Source of the DNA: Mycolicibacterium fortuitum subsp. fortuitum
Lineage (GTDB): Bacteria; Actinomycetota; Actinomycetes; Mycobacteriales; Mycobacteriaceae
Assembly (NCBI RefSeq): GCF_022179545.1
Contig: NZ_AP025518.1
Span: 2,728,001 to 2,792,000 of the forward strand
Length of the DNA stretch: 64,000 nucleotides
Direction: 5' to 3'
The notes under the pieces were generated by a model, which saw nothing but the letters and a program-made list of their open reading frames with translations, did not search any database and had not been told where the DNA came from. The position numbers and the translations under genes are program-made. Positions 39,973-48,403 of the stretch are shown one piece after another (position 1 is the stretch's first letter; the number at the start of each line of letters is the position of its first letter).

Positions 39973-41862
39973 GTGACGACGACGTTGGCGGATGCCCCCG
40001 CCGAGCCTGCCTTCGAAGTCCGGCGGAACGTTCCGCGGTTCGATCGTGAGCGCCTGGCATTGATCGCGCTGTTGACCGCCACGGCCGTTGCCTACCTCTG
40101 GAACATCACGGTCAACGGCATGGGCAACGAGTTCTATGCCGCCGCGGTTCAGGCCGGCTCGGCCAACTGGGAGGCTTGGCTTTTCGGGTCGCTGGATCCG
40201 AACAACTTCATCACGGTGGACAAGCCGCCGGTGTCGCAATGGGTGATGGCACTGTCGGGTCAGCTGTTCGGGTTCAGCAGCGCCAGCATGCTCATTCCGG
40301 AAGCGTTGATGGCCGTCGGCTCGGTCGCGCTGCTGTACGGTGCGGTGCGCCGGATCAGCGGCCCGCGGGCCGGGCTGCTGGCCGGTGCCGCGCTGGCGCT
40401 CATGCCGGTGACGGCATTGATGTTCCGGTTCAACAATCCCGATGCGGTGATGGTGCTGTTGATGACGGCCGCCGCCTACTGTGCGGTGCGCGCGTTGGGA
40501 CAGAACGGCGCCCGCTGGATGGCGCTCGCCGGTGTCGCGCTCGGATTCGCGTTCCTGGCCAAGATGCTCGAAGGGCTGATGGTCATGCCGGCCATCGGCC
40601 TGGTGTATCTGGTCGCCGCGCCCTGTGCACTGCGCCGGCGGTTGACACACCTGCTGGGCTCGCTACTCGCGTTTCTCGCGTCCTCGGGCTGGTTCGTGCT
40701 GCTGACCCTGGTGTGGCCGGCGTCGTCGCGGCCATACCTCGCCGGGTCCACCGACAACAACTTCATGAACCTGGTGTTGGGCTACAACGGGTTCGGCCGA
40801 GTGCTCGGTCACAACCACTACGGCACGCACGTCGACGTCGATCCTGTCGCCCCCGCAGGCGGGCATCACGCTGACTTCGGCGGGTTCGGGAACCAGACAC
40901 AGGGCCTGCCGCGATTGTTCACCGGTGAGTTCGGTTTCGAGATCGGTTGGCTGGTGCCTGCAGCCCTGCTCGCGGTGGTGCTCGTGATGGTGGCGCGGGG
41001 CCGCGCCGCGCGGACCGACATCGTGCGGGCCGGGGCGATCCTGTTCGGCACCTGGCTGGTGATCGACGGCCTCGTGCTGAGCTTCATGAAGACCAACGTG
41101 CATCCGTACTACTGCTTATCCGTGGCTCCTGCAGTGGCGGCGATGTTCGCGATCGGAATCAGTGAGATGTGGCGCAGGCGAGATGACCGATTGGGCCAGA
41201 TCGGTTTGGCCACCATGCTTATGGGCACCGCGGCGTGGAGCTTCTGGATCCTGGCTCGCAACGCGGCATGGCTGCCACCGCTGCGGTGGGGGATTCTCGT
41301 GCTCGCCGTGGCCGCCACCGCGGCCCTGCTCTGGGCGCTGCACGGGAAGAACCGCACCGTCGCGAGCATCGCGCTGGCGGTGGCGCTGATCGGTGCATTG
41401 TCCGGAACGACGGCATACACCGTGGCCACCCTGGGACAGCCGCACACCGGCGGCGGCCCGAGTGTCGGGCCCCCCGATCCCGACGGTGGCCACGGGCACG
41501 GGTGGCATTCCGACAACCCTGAGCTGAACACGATGCTGCGGGCCACCACCACGAAGTGGTCGGCGGCGATCAACCGGTCCGGTGCCGCGGCCGGCCTGGA
41601 ATTGGCCACTGACACAGCGGTGATGGCGATCGGTGGCTTCACCGGCAGTGATCCGGTGCCGACGCTGGACCGGTTCCAGACCTATGTCGCCGACCGGCAG
41701 ATCACCTACTACATCCTCCCGGAGTCCAAAGCCGCTGACCGTGGCGGCTTCTTCGGTAGCAACTCGCACACCGACATCACCGATTGGGTGAAGGCGAACT
41801 TCACCTCTACCAAGGTTGGTACGGACACCGTCTATGACCTGAGGTCTCCGCTCAAGAAATAG
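39973..41862 (+). CDS. GT39-type (ArnT-like) polyprenol-dependent glycosyltransferase
   Basis: The 629-aa protein has about 11-12 membrane helices. Near the N-terminus NGMGNEFYAAAVQAGSANW followed by FITVDKPPVSQWVMALS is the ArnT/YkcB-type catalytic loop with acidic and DKPP residues. FRFNNPDAVMVLLMTAAAY comes next. The final about 130 residues form an exported domain (HSDNPELNTMLRATTTKW, TYYILPESKAADRGG), preceded by a Gly/His-rich linker PDPDGGHGHGWHSDNP. It would transfer a sugar to an envelope acceptor outside the membrane. Donor and acceptor are not known. Confidence 0.85.
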   Translation: MTTTLADAPAEPAFEVRRNVPRFDRERLALIALLTATAVAYLWNITVNGMGNEFYAAAVQAGSANWEAWLFGSLDPNNFITVDKPPVSQWVMALSGQLFGFSSASMLIPEALMAVGSVALLYGAVRRISGPRAGLLAGAALALMPVTALMFRFNNPDAVMVLLMTAAAYCAVRALGQNGARWMALAGVALGFAFLAKMLEGLMVMPAIGLVYLVAAPCALRRRLTHLLGSLLAFLASSGWFVLLTLVWPASSRPYLAGSTDNNFMNLVLGYNGFGRVLGHNHYGTHVDVDPVAPAGGHHADFGGFGNQTQGLPRLFTGEFGFEIGWLVPAALLAVVLVMVARGRAARTDIVRAGAILFGTWLVIDGLVLSFMKTNVHPYYCLSVAPAVAAMFAIGISEMWRRRDDRLGQIGLATMLMGTAAWSFWILARNAAWLPPLRWGILVLAVAATAALLWALHGKNRTVASIALAVALIGALSGTTAYTVATLGQPHTGGGPSVGPPDPDGGHGHGWHSDNPELNTMLRATTTKWSAAINRSGAAAGLELATDTAVMAIGGFTGSDPVPTLDRFQTYVADRQITYYILPESKAADRGGFFGSNSHTDITDWVKANFTSTKVGTDTVYDLRSPLKK

Positions 41863-41886
41863 CGGCAGCACACAGGCATTCAGGGG

Positions 41887-42159
41887 TCAGTCGACTCGTT
41901 CGGTCGGGCTGTCGGTGTTGTGCAGGTACCACAAGCCGTCGTCGTGCTTGAGGCAGTACCAGTACTTCAGGAACGCGTCGTCGTCACTGTTCTGGAGGTG
42001 CTGGTCGGGGCCGTCCTTGATGCAGGATGCCTCCGTCGGCCAGCTCCACGGGATCCCGTTGTCGTCCCGTACGACAACGTCATCGGCGTGCGCAATGCCT
42101 GAAGTGGCCAGAACGGCGCCCAGGGTCAGCGCGCCGACAGCGGCGAGTTTGTTCAGCAC
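41887..42159 (-). CDS. Small secreted protein
   Basis: The 90-aa product has a clear signal peptide (MLNKLAAVGALTLGAVLATS, cleavage after AHA near residue 25). The mature about 65 residues are acidic with two cysteines (ASCIKDG and YWYCLKHDD), probably one disulfide, and the tryptophan-rich segments IPWSWPTEA and LWYLHNTD. No family known. It lies between the GT39 gene (convergent) and AraC. Confidence 0.72.
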   Translation of the reverse strand: MLNKLAAVGALTLGAVLATSGIAHADDVVVRDDNGIPWSWPTEASCIKDGPDQHLQNSDDDAFLKYWYCLKHDDGLWYLHNTDSPTERVD

Positions 42160-42238
42160 GGCGGTCTCCTCACACTGATGGTCAGAACCGACTGGAACCT
42201 ACCCAGAGGGCGTCGGGCTCGCTTTCACAAAACTCGCA

Positions 42239-42255
42239 GCGTTTTCGAAAAACGC
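42239..42255. promoter_or_regulatory. Palindrome between AraC and secreted-protein genes
   Basis: GCGTTTT, centre CGA, AAAACGC form a perfect 17-bp inverted repeat. It follows the end of the minus-strand AraC gene by 29 bp and precedes the secreted-protein start by 80 bp. It may be a terminator for the former or an operator of the latter; neither has further support. Confidence 0.45.
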
Positions 42256-42283
42256 GTGAGCTCACCAGCGCGATCGTGGTGTG

Positions 42284-43144
42284 TCACTCGTTGCGGCGAT
42301 AGTTGCTCGGCGACATGCCGACGCGGTTCTTGAAGGTCGTGGCGAAATGGCTGGGTGTGGAGAACCCCACGGCCACACCGATATCCGTAATCGACATCGC
42401 GGTGGTGGCCAGGAGCTGCTTCGCCCGGCGGATTCGGCGGTCGAGGACGAACTGATACGGGGTGCTGCCGAAATCGGCGGTGAAGGTGGCGGAGAACTCG
42501 GCAACCGTCATGTCGGCGAGTTCGGCGAGGTCAGCCAGTGAGATTTCCGAGTCAAGGCTGTATTCCAGATATTCCATCAATCTGGCCCGGGTAAGCCGGT
42601 CGAATGTGCGGCGACGCGGGCTGCGGGCAGTACCGCCGCCGAACTGGTCGACCAGGTGTAATCGCACGGACTCCGCCAGGGACTCGATGAGCAGGCGCGC
42701 GGTGACATCGCTGCGAACGGCGACCGTGCTCATGCGTTCGATCAGCCTGTGCACCAGCGGGTCACGATGCTTGGTGCGCGCAGGGAGGTCGCGGTCGGCG
42801 AGGGTGGCTGTGGGGATGCTCAGTTCGCAGAACTGCACGACGCGGCCGTGGGCGAGTGCGGCGTATCTGTGCTCGGCGGGAATGACCCACACATCTCCGA
42901 CCCGTGGGGCGTGCGGCCCGCTGGGCCCGCGTTCGAACTCGATCTCCATGGAGCGCAGCCGCCCTCCACGGTGCACGACCACGACGTGATGGTCTTCTTC
43001 GAAGCACCAGTCCGTCGGTGTGGTGATCTGCTCGGAGACGAACCGGAAGTCGATTCCCTGCGCGGAAGTGGTGATGGTGGACAGCATCGTGCGCGGGCTG
43101 CGTTCCCGCGTTCCATCCCATACCGGCAAATCCATCGTCAGCAT
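42284..43144 (-). CDS. AraC-family transcriptional regulator
   Basis: The 286-aa protein has a cupin-like N-terminal half (HHVVVVHRGGRLRSMEIEFE, VWVIPAEHRYAALAHG) and the AraC double HTH in the C-terminal 100 residues (ISLADLAELADMTVAEFSATF, DRRIRRAKQLLATTAMSITD, VAVGFSTPSHFATTFKNRVG). It likely senses a small ligand and acts on an adjacent or distant promoter. The target is not clear; the secreted-protein gene behind it is one candidate. Confidence 0.88.
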   Translation of the reverse strand: MLTMDLPVWDGTRERSPRTMLSTITTSAQGIDFRFVSEQITTPTDWCFEEDHHVVVVHRGGRLRSMEIEFERGPSGPHAPRVGDVWVIPAEHRYAALAHGRVVQFCELSIPTATLADRDLPARTKHRDPLVHRLIERMSTVAVRSDVTARLLIESLAESVRLHLVDQFGGGTARSPRRRTFDRLTRARLMEYLEYSLDSEISLADLAELADMTVAEFSATFTADFGSTPYQFVLDRRIRRAKQLLATTAMSITDIGVAVGFSTPSHFATTFKNRVGMSPSNYRRNE

Positions 43145-43213
43145 TATCGCTCACGTCATTGCGCTCGCCACGATGCCTGTGGCGAATCTAGAGCAGCTGC
43201 TGGGTGGCTCGGT

Positions 43214-44098
43214 CTAGCCGCCTTTTACGGTCACACCCGCGACCTTCTCCATCGGTTTGATGACCGAGGTGAAGTCGGATTCGGCGCCTTCGGTCCGCAG
43301 CGTCTCCTCCCAGATCCGTTGCACGGTCTGTGCCATCTCGACCGGCATCCCCAGGGATGCGGCCTCGTCCAGATACAGTCGGACGTCCTTGGCCATCAAG
43401 CCTGTGGCGAATCCGTAGTCGAAGGTGCGGGGGAGTACCGCCCGCGGGAACTTGTCCCGGCTGGCGTGTGTGCCACCGGATCCGGCGTTCAGCACGTCGA
43501 TCATCACATCTGCGTCGAGCCCGGCCTTGACTCCCATCACCATCACCTCGGCCGTCGCCGCCAGTGTGGTGGCAGCCATCAGGTTGTTGATCAGCTTCAT
43601 GGTCTGTGCCGCGCCCGGTTGTTCGGAAACAAAGATGGCCCGCCCGAGCACGTCGAAGACAGAACTCAGCGAGTCGAATTCAGCGCGCGGGCCCGAAACC
43701 ATCACCGCCAGGGTGCCTGCCGCAGCGCCGTGTACCCCGCCGCTGACCGGGCTGTCCAGAGCGGCGACACCACGTGCGGCCAGAACAGCGTGATTGCGTC
43801 GGGCAGCCGCGCCTCCCACAGTGGAAAGGTCGACGAAGCGCCGTAACTTCGAACCGGTGGCAAGCTCGGCCACGACGGCCTCGGACACCTGCGGGGTCGG
43901 CAGGCTGGCCAGCACCGTCTCGGCCCGCTCTGCCACCTCGTGTACGGAGTCGGCCCGCCGGGCACCCAGTGCGACTGCCTTGGCCACAACGTCCTCGCGC
44001 ATGTCGAAGGCCACCACCGGAAACTTCGCAGCCAGCAGACGAGCCATCATGGGCCACCCCATGTTGCCCAGCCCGATGAAGCCGACCTCGGGATTCAC
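43214..44098 (-). CDS. 3-hydroxyisobutyrate dehydrogenase-family oxidoreductase
   Basis: The 294-aa protein has the Rossmann start VGFIGLGNMGWPMMARLLAA, the substrate loop SPVSGGVHGAAAGTLAVMVSG near residue 117 and the catalytic lysine in QTMKLINNLMAATTLAA near 169. The family oxidises beta-hydroxyacids with NAD(P). It overlaps the decarboxylase-like gene by 4 bp (ATGA), and a TetR gene is just upstream, suggesting a small catabolic unit. The substrate is unknown. Confidence 0.9.
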   Translation of the reverse strand: MNPEVGFIGLGNMGWPMMARLLAAKFPVVAFDMREDVVAKAVALGARRADSVHEVAERAETVLASLPTPQVSEAVVAELATGSKLRRFVDLSTVGGAAARRNHAVLAARGVAALDSPVSGGVHGAAAGTLAVMVSGPRAEFDSLSSVFDVLGRAIFVSEQPGAAQTMKLINNLMAATTLAATAEVMVMGVKAGLDADVMIDVLNAGSGGTHASRDKFPRAVLPRTFDYGFATGLMAKDVRLYLDEAASLGMPVEMAQTVQRIWEETLRTEGAESDFTSVIKPMEKVAGVTVKGG

Positions 44099-44481
44099 GC
44101 ACGCTCCTTGTCGAGGTCGGCGAACACGGCGCGGGCAAGCCGGAAGCTGTCCACTGCGGCCGGGATGCCTGCGTAGATGCCGACCTGCAGGAAGATCTCG
44201 CAGATCTCCTCACGGGTGACACCGTTGGTGAGCGCACCGCGGATGTGTGTGCTCAGCTCGTTGGGCCGGTTGAGCACCGCAATCATCGCCAGGTTCAGCA
44301 TGCTGCGAGTCTTCAGCTCCAGACCTTCGCGGCCCCATACCGCTCCCCAGCAGTATTCGGTCACCAGATCCTGCAGCGGCTTGGAGAAGGCGTCGACGTT
44401 TCCTGCCGCCTTACGAACGTAGTCTTCACCGAGGACAGCGGTGCGGATCGCCAGCCCCTTGTCGTATGTGTCCCGATCCAT
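44095..44481 (-). CDS. Carboxymuconolactone decarboxylase-family protein
   Basis: A 128-aa protein of the AhpD/CMD fold: FSKPLQDLVTEYCWGAVWGREGLELK, then RSMLNLAMIAVLNRPNELSTHIRGAL near residue 60 and VTREEICEIFLQVGIYAGIPAA. It has the gamma-carboxymuconolactone decarboxylase-like residues and not the AhpD CxxC. It probably acts with the overlapping dehydrogenase on an aromatic or branched acid. The ATG is at 44481. Confidence 0.9.
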   Translation of the reverse strand: MDRDTYDKGLAIRTAVLGEDYVRKAAGNVDAFSKPLQDLVTEYCWGAVWGREGLELKTRSMLNLAMIAVLNRPNELSTHIRGALTNGVTREEICEIFLQVGIYAGIPAAVDSFRLARAVFADLDKERA

Positions 44482-44546
44482 GTGTCTCTCTCTGTAGTTG
44501 ATTTACCGGGCCACCACGACGGTCATGGTGGTTGTCACGGCATCGG

Positions 44547-45179
44547 TCATCGGGGACGCACCCCGTCGAGGAACAGCCGCACGCCGGTCCGCATGCGGGC
44601 GTCAAGCTCGTCCGGATTCCAGGTCACACCCCACAAGGCGCCGGTGGCAGGTCCGCCGACGACCATGCTCAGGAACGCGCCTCCCACGACGTCGGGGTCG
44701 TCGATCTCGATGACACCGGCCTCGGCGTGGCGGGCGAGGACTTCGGCGATGAACGTCAGCGCCGGCATCGTCCCCTGCTCGTAGACGAGCCGGAACAAAC
44801 GGGGGAAGCGGTTGCCCTCCGCGTTGAGGATCCGCTGCAGCGCGACACCGGCAGGGCTGGTGATGCCGGCCAACCGGATGCGGCCGATGGCGAGCAGAGT
44901 TTCCTCCAGATCGTCGGTCTCAGCCGCGCGCAGCGTCTCGATCGGAACCAACCACCGATCCACCGCCCGTTGTACCGACGCCTCGAACAGCGCTGCCTTG
45001 TCGGGGTAGAGGCCGTAGATGGTGCGTTTGGCCATACCGGCGGACGCGGCGATTCCATCGATGGTCGAGCGTTCGAATCCGTTCTCCAGGAACACTTTCA
45101 GCGCGCAGTCGAGTAGCTCTTCGTGGCGCTGAGCGGCTTGCTCCCGGGTGGGGCGACCGACTTGACGAATTCGGCCCAC
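44547..45179 (-). CDS. TetR-family regulator
   Basis: From GTG 45179 the product is 210 aa. HTH in RSTIDGIAASAGMAKRTIYGLYPDKAALF (residues about 39-67) and a C-terminal ligand domain. A longer in-frame ORF runs to 45380, but the first residues there have no TetR sequence. The gene precedes the decarboxylase and dehydrogenase genes on the same strand by 65 bp and likely regulates them. An imperfect palindrome GAAACGTTC stands about 20 bp before it. Confidence 0.85.
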   Translation of the reverse strand: MGRIRQVGRPTREQAAQRHEELLDCALKVFLENGFERSTIDGIAASAGMAKRTIYGLYPDKAALFEASVQRAVDRWLVPIETLRAAETDDLEETLLAIGRIRLAGITSPAGVALQRILNAEGNRFPRLFRLVYEQGTMPALTFIAEVLARHAEAGVIEIDDPDVVGGAFLSMVVGGPATGALWGVTWNPDELDARMRTGVRLFLDGVRPR

Positions 45180-45261
45180 GGCGTAACGGTAGCAGTAATG
45201 AAACGTTCTAGGTGCTATTAATCGCCGGGGTGACGCCCTCCCGTCGGCGTACGCTTCCCCC

Positions 45262-45588
45262 ATGTCTGCCTCGTTGCCAGCGCCGGTCCGGCGGAGGCCA
45301 GGCGTGGTCGAGTCGGTGATCAGCTGGGCGGTCTGGCTGGTGAGCGGTCTCGCTGCCGTGTTGCTGACGTTCGCCGCCATTTTTCCGCTGGGGTTCAGTG
45401 GGGCGTATCCCGATCAGGCCGATGAGGCCGGCACCCTGTTCGTCTGGGTGGTGCTCACCTGGGCGACCGTGGTGCTCGCGCCGATCGGCATGGCGATCGG
45501 GCATTGGCGGCGTTGGCACATCTGGTACTGGCCGGCGCTGTGCAGCGCCGTGGCGGCCAGAGCGTTCTTCTTGCTGCAGGGACTGTAG
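45262..45588 (+). CDS. Three-helix membrane protein
   Basis: The 108-aa product has helices VESVISWAVWLVSGLAAVLL, LFVWVVLTWATVVLAPIGMAIG and WYWPALCSAVAARAFFLLQG, with an aromatic cytoplasmic segment HWRRWHIW. No family recognised. It is upstream of yebC by 77 bp and divergent from the TetR gene; the 82-bp gap to that gene holds both promoters. Confidence 0.7.
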   Translation: MSASLPAPVRRRPGVVESVISWAVWLVSGLAAVLLTFAAIFPLGFSGAYPDQADEAGTLFVWVVLTWATVVLAPIGMAIGHWRRWHIWYWPALCSAVAARAFFLLQGL

Positions 45589-45665
45589 GCGTCATATCGA
45601 GCGCGGTGGGAGCGGCCACGTAGACTGGAGGGCCGGAGTTTTAACCGGAAAAGGGGCGTACCTGC

Positions 45666-46421
45666 ATGAGCGGCCATTCCAAGTGGGCCACCACCAAGCA
45701 CAAGAAGGCCGTCATCGACGCCAAGCGCGGCAAGATGTTCGCCAAATTGATCAAGAACATCGAGGTAGCGGCACGTGTCGGCGGGGGAGACCCGGCCGGT
45801 AACCCCACCCTCTACGACGCCATTCAGAAGGCCAAGAAGAGCTCGGTCCCCAACGACAACATCGAGCGCGCCCGCAAGCGCGGCGGCGGTGAAGAGGCCG
45901 GCGGTGCCGACTGGCAGAACATCACCTACGAGGGCTATGGCCCCAACGGTGTGGCCGTGCTCATCGAGTGCCTGACCGACAACCGCAACCGCGCCGCCGG
46001 TGAGGTCCGCGTCGCGATGACCCGCAACGGCGGCAACATGGCCGATCCGGGTTCGGTGGCCTACCTGTTCTCCCGCAAGGGCGTGGTGACGCTGGAGAAG
46101 AACGGCCTGACCGAGGACGACGTGCTGATGGCGGTTCTGGAGGCCGGCGCCGAGGAGGTCAACGACCTCGAAGATTCGTTCGAGATCATCTGCGAGCCGA
46201 CCGACCTGGTCGCGGTGCGGACCGCCCTTCAGGAGGCCGGCATTGATTACGACTCTGCCGAGGCGAGCTTCCAGCCGTCGGTGACGGTGCCGGTGGACCT
46301 CGAAGGCGCCCGCAAGGTGCTCAAGCTCGTCGATGCGCTGGAGGACAGCGACGACGTTCAAGAGGTCTACACCAACATCGACATCCCTGACGATGTCGCT
46401 GCGCAGCTCGACGAGGAGTAG
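45666..46421 (+). CDS. YebC/PmpR-family transcriptional/translational regulator
   Basis: The 251-aa protein begins [22 protein letters not shown], the classic YebC N-terminus, and shows [44 protein letters not shown] and EITDLVAVR-like segments ([14 protein letters not shown]). YebC proteins assist translation of proline stretches or act as local transcription regulators. It equals Rv2603c. In this organism it precedes in-frame a MarR ORF directly after the TAG stop. Confidence 0.96.
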   Translation: MSGHSKWATTKHKKAVIDAKRGKMFAKLIKNIEVAARVGGGDPAGNPTLYDAIQKAKKSSVPNDNIERARKRGGGEEAGGADWQNITYEGYGPNGVAVLIECLTDNRNRAAGEVRVAMTRNGGNMADPGSVAYLFSRKGVVTLEKNGLTEDDVLMAVLEAGAEEVNDLEDSFEIICEPTDLVAVRTALQEAGIDYDSAEASFQPSVTVPVDLEGARKVLKLVDALEDSDDVQEVYTNIDIPDDVAAQLDEE

Positions 46422-46424
46422 CCA

Positions 46425-46844
46425 CTGCCCGAGCTGCCACCCTTCAGCCCGACGGTCGGGCTGCTCACCGTCAGCCGAGTCTGGGAGTCCGCGTTCACCG
46501 ACGCGCTGAAGCCTCTCGGCCTGACCACCCGAAAGTACGGGCTGCTGGGGCATATTCGCGGGAATCCGGGTATCTCGTTCAGCGAACTGGCGCGACGCTC
46601 GCGCATCACGGTGCAGAGTGCGCACACCGCCGTGGCATCGTTCGTCGAGGCGGGGCTCGTCGGCGACGCGACGGCTCACGCCGGGGCGGCCTCGACACTG
46701 CAGGTGACGGCCAAGGGCGAGGAGCTCCTGGGCCGGGCCGCCGACGTGGTAGCCGAGTTGGACGCGCAGTTCGCCGTTCAGCACCCCGAACTGACCGCGG
46801 CATTACGTGCCTATATGACGAGGGTCATGTCAGATCCGGCATAA
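46425..46844 (+). CDS. MarR-family regulator with an apparent CTG start
   Basis: The ORF follows the yebC stop (46419-46421) in the same reading frame, with CTG at 46425 as first possible start and an AGGAG ribosome site 6 bp ahead. No ATG, GTG or TTG appears until GTG 46611, which lies within the HTH. The 139-aa product has the MarR pattern: VGLLTVSRVWESAFTDALKP, then GNPGISFSELARRSRITVQS and AHTAVASFVEAGLVGD as the winged helix. It could alternatively be made by read-through of the yebC TAG. A 27-bp palindrome overlaps its end, and the rhodanese gene follows. Confidence 0.75.
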   Translation: MPELPPFSPTVGLLTVSRVWESAFTDALKPLGLTTRKYGLLGHIRGNPGISFSELARRSRITVQSAHTAVASFVEAGLVGDATAHAGAASTLQVTAKGEELLGRAADVVAELDAQFAVQHPELTAALRAYMTRVMSDPA

Positions 46845-46867
46845 CCTTCAGTTAATCTGAAGGTTAT
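46841..46867. promoter_or_regulatory. 27-bp perfect palindrome at the rhodanese unit (MarR operator?)
   Basis: ATAACCTTCAG, centre TTAAT, CTGAAGGTTAT form a perfect inverted repeat with 11-bp arms. It begins at the last codon of the MarR gene and ends on the ATG of the small peptide gene, so a bound protein would block that promoter or start. AT-rich dyads of this kind are usual for MarR. It has no T-run and is unlikely to be a simple terminator. Confidence 0.65.
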
Positions 46868-46931
46868 GGAATTCGTGTTGCTGTCCCTCTGTGCGGTGAC
46901 AGGCACCGTGATTGCGGTTCCGGTCGCATGA
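46866..46931 (+). CDS. Small hydrophobic peptide coupled to rhodanese (21 codons)
   Basis: ATG 46866 opens MEFVLLSLCAVTGTVIAV and stops at TGA 46929-46931, overlapping the rhodanese ATG as ATGA. The peptide is one short membrane span with a single Cys. Starting inside the palindrome, it is likely translated under the same control as rhodanese; function is unknown. Confidence 0.5.
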   Translation: MEFVLLSLCAVTGTVIAVPVA

Positions 46932-47257
46932 GCCTTCGACACTATCTGCGGCGGCCGCCCGCGATCAGCGCCGCGGAAGCAGTCCGCCTGGTCGAAGAGG
47001 GCGCGTTGGTGATCGATGTCCGTCGTGCGTTCGAATGGAACCGGGTTCACATTCCCGCTGCTGTCCACATGCCGTTGGAGGAACTGCCCGGCCGCTGTCT
47101 GGAACTTCCCGAAGACCGTCTGCTCATCACCTTCTGCACCGGCGGGATCCGGTCTGCTGGTGCGGCGAATCTCTTGGTGGAGAACGGTTTCGACGCGGTC
47201 AACATGAGCGGTGGCCTGATCCACTGGCGCGCGGCGGGCGGACCGTTGACCGGCTGA
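46928..47257 (+). CDS. Single-domain rhodanese
   Basis: The 109-aa protein has the rhodanese fold: AAEAVRLVEEGALVIDVRRAFEW, HIPAAVHMPLEEL and the active loop FCTGGIRSAGAANLLVENGF with the catalytic Cys near residue 70. It transfers sulfane sulfur. The preceding hydrophobic peptide, the palindrome and the MarR gene suggest a small sulfur- or redox-responsive unit. Confidence 0.88.
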   Translation: MSLRHYLRRPPAISAAEAVRLVEEGALVIDVRRAFEWNRVHIPAAVHMPLEELPGRCLELPEDRLLITFCTGGIRSAGAANLLVENGFDAVNMSGGLIHWRAAGGPLTG

Positions 47258-47267
47258 GGCCGGCGGA

Positions 47268-47918
47268 TCAGCGCAGCGCGGCGTCGATCGGTGTCTGACC
47301 CGAGATCACCTCGAAAGTCCGGCCTACCGTATCCGGCTCGTGCAGTACGGCGAGCAGCACGCCGGCGACATCTTCGCGGGAAATACTTCCGCGACCGGTG
47401 GATTCGGCGATGGTCACGTGCCCGCTGCCGGGCTCATCGGTGAGCCCGCCCGGACGGACGATGGTGGTGCGCAGGCCGGCTCGGGCCCGCACGTCGGCGT
47501 CGGCCTCGGACTTGGCATGCATGTAGGCCAGGAACACCTCGTCATAGTTCGCATCGAGCGAACGATCGTCGGCAGAGAGCGCCGAGACCATCACATAGCG
47601 GCTCACGCCCGCCGTCTCTGCCGCGTCGGCCAGCAGAATCGCGGCATCGCGATCCACGGTCTGCTTGCGGGCCGCGCCGCTGCCCGGTCCGGCTCCGGCG
47701 GCGAACACCACGGCGTCGGCGCCGTGGAGGGCGTCAGCGACCTCGGCGACGGACGCCTTCTCCAGATCCAGCACGACGGGGGTCGCCCCGGCGGCCTCCA
47801 GGTCGGCCGCCTGGGCCGGGTTACGGATGAGTCCGACCGCCTCGTCGCCTCGCGACGACAGCAACCGTTCGAGGATCAGAGCGATCTTTCCGTGTCCGCC
47901 GGCGATGACCACGCGCAT
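47268..47918 (-). CDS. NAD(P)-binding SDR-like protein (atypical)
   Basis: From ATG 47918 the product is 216 aa with a Rossmann N-terminus MRVVIAGGHGKIALILERLL. The core contains AGATPVVLDLEKASVAEVADAL and VVFAAGAGPGSGAARKQTV, and the end holds VRPGGLTDEPGSGHV and RGSISREDVAGVLLAVL, the pattern of the NmrA/YwnB-like atypical SDRs, which often lack the Tyr-Lys pair. It may act as an NAD(P)-sensing or reductase protein. It faces the rhodanese gene, ends 10 bp apart. Confidence 0.85.
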   Translation of the reverse strand: MRVVIAGGHGKIALILERLLSSRGDEAVGLIRNPAQAADLEAAGATPVVLDLEKASVAEVADALHGADAVVFAAGAGPGSGAARKQTVDRDAAILLADAAETAGVSRYVMVSALSADDRSLDANYDEVFLAYMHAKSEADADVRARAGLRTTIVRPGGLTDEPGSGHVTIAESTGRGSISREDVAGVLLAVLHEPDTVGRTFEVISGQTPIDAALR

Positions 47919-48037
47919 ATCCGCACCTCCTACGAACACGGTATCGCCGTCACGTCGACCCGCTGGTGAGCGGCGGTCGCACCGTTCGCCGTTACGGTGA
48001 TCTCGGTTGTGGTGTGGGCAGCGAACAGGGGGACCCA

Positions 48038-48319
48038 ATGGAGATCGGGGATGCGAGTCGGACCGTGCGGCGCAAGTGGATGACCGCTCCAGACGTCGGG
48101 ACGGACTCCGATGGCATCGTCGGCGCGTTCCTGACCGTCATCCTGCTCCTGACCCTTTTGGTGTGGCCGTTCTGGTTCGCGGCGAAATTTCTCGGGGTGC
48201 CCTGGACGATCGTCGTCGAACAGCGCGGCAGAGAGGTCGGTACCGAACGAGTCAGGGGCTGGCGCGCGTCGCAGCGGCGAATCGATGAGATCCGCCGGAG
48301 CATCGGTTCCGGCTACTGA
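48038..48319 (+). CDS. Small membrane protein
   Basis: From ATG 48038 a 93-aa protein. One hydrophobic segment (VGAFLTVILLLTLLVWPFWF and AAKFLGVPW) follows a charged N-terminus; the tail is basic, with EQRGREVGTERVRGWRASQRR. No family known. It stands before the SOS-controlled ruvC and is not obviously in that operon. Confidence 0.65.
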   Translation: MEIGDASRTVRRKWMTAPDVGTDSDGIVGAFLTVILLLTLLVWPFWFAAKFLGVPWTIVVEQRGREVGTERVRGWRASQRRIDEIRRSIGSGY

Positions 48320-48373
48320 TACCGGTGCCTGGCGTGTCCCTGCGTCGCCCCGCGGGCGCGGCCCGCTACGCTA

Positions 48374-48389
48374 TCGAACAGATGTTCTG
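48374..48389 (+). promoter_or_regulatory. SOS box (LexA site) before ruvC
   Basis: TCGAACAGATGTTCTG fits the mycobacterial LexA consensus TCGAAC-N4-GTTCGA with two mismatches at the end. It lies 14 bp before the ruvC start, as expected for DNA-damage induction of ruvCAB. Confidence 0.75.
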
Positions 48390-48403
48390 ACGAAGGGGTT
48401 CGT

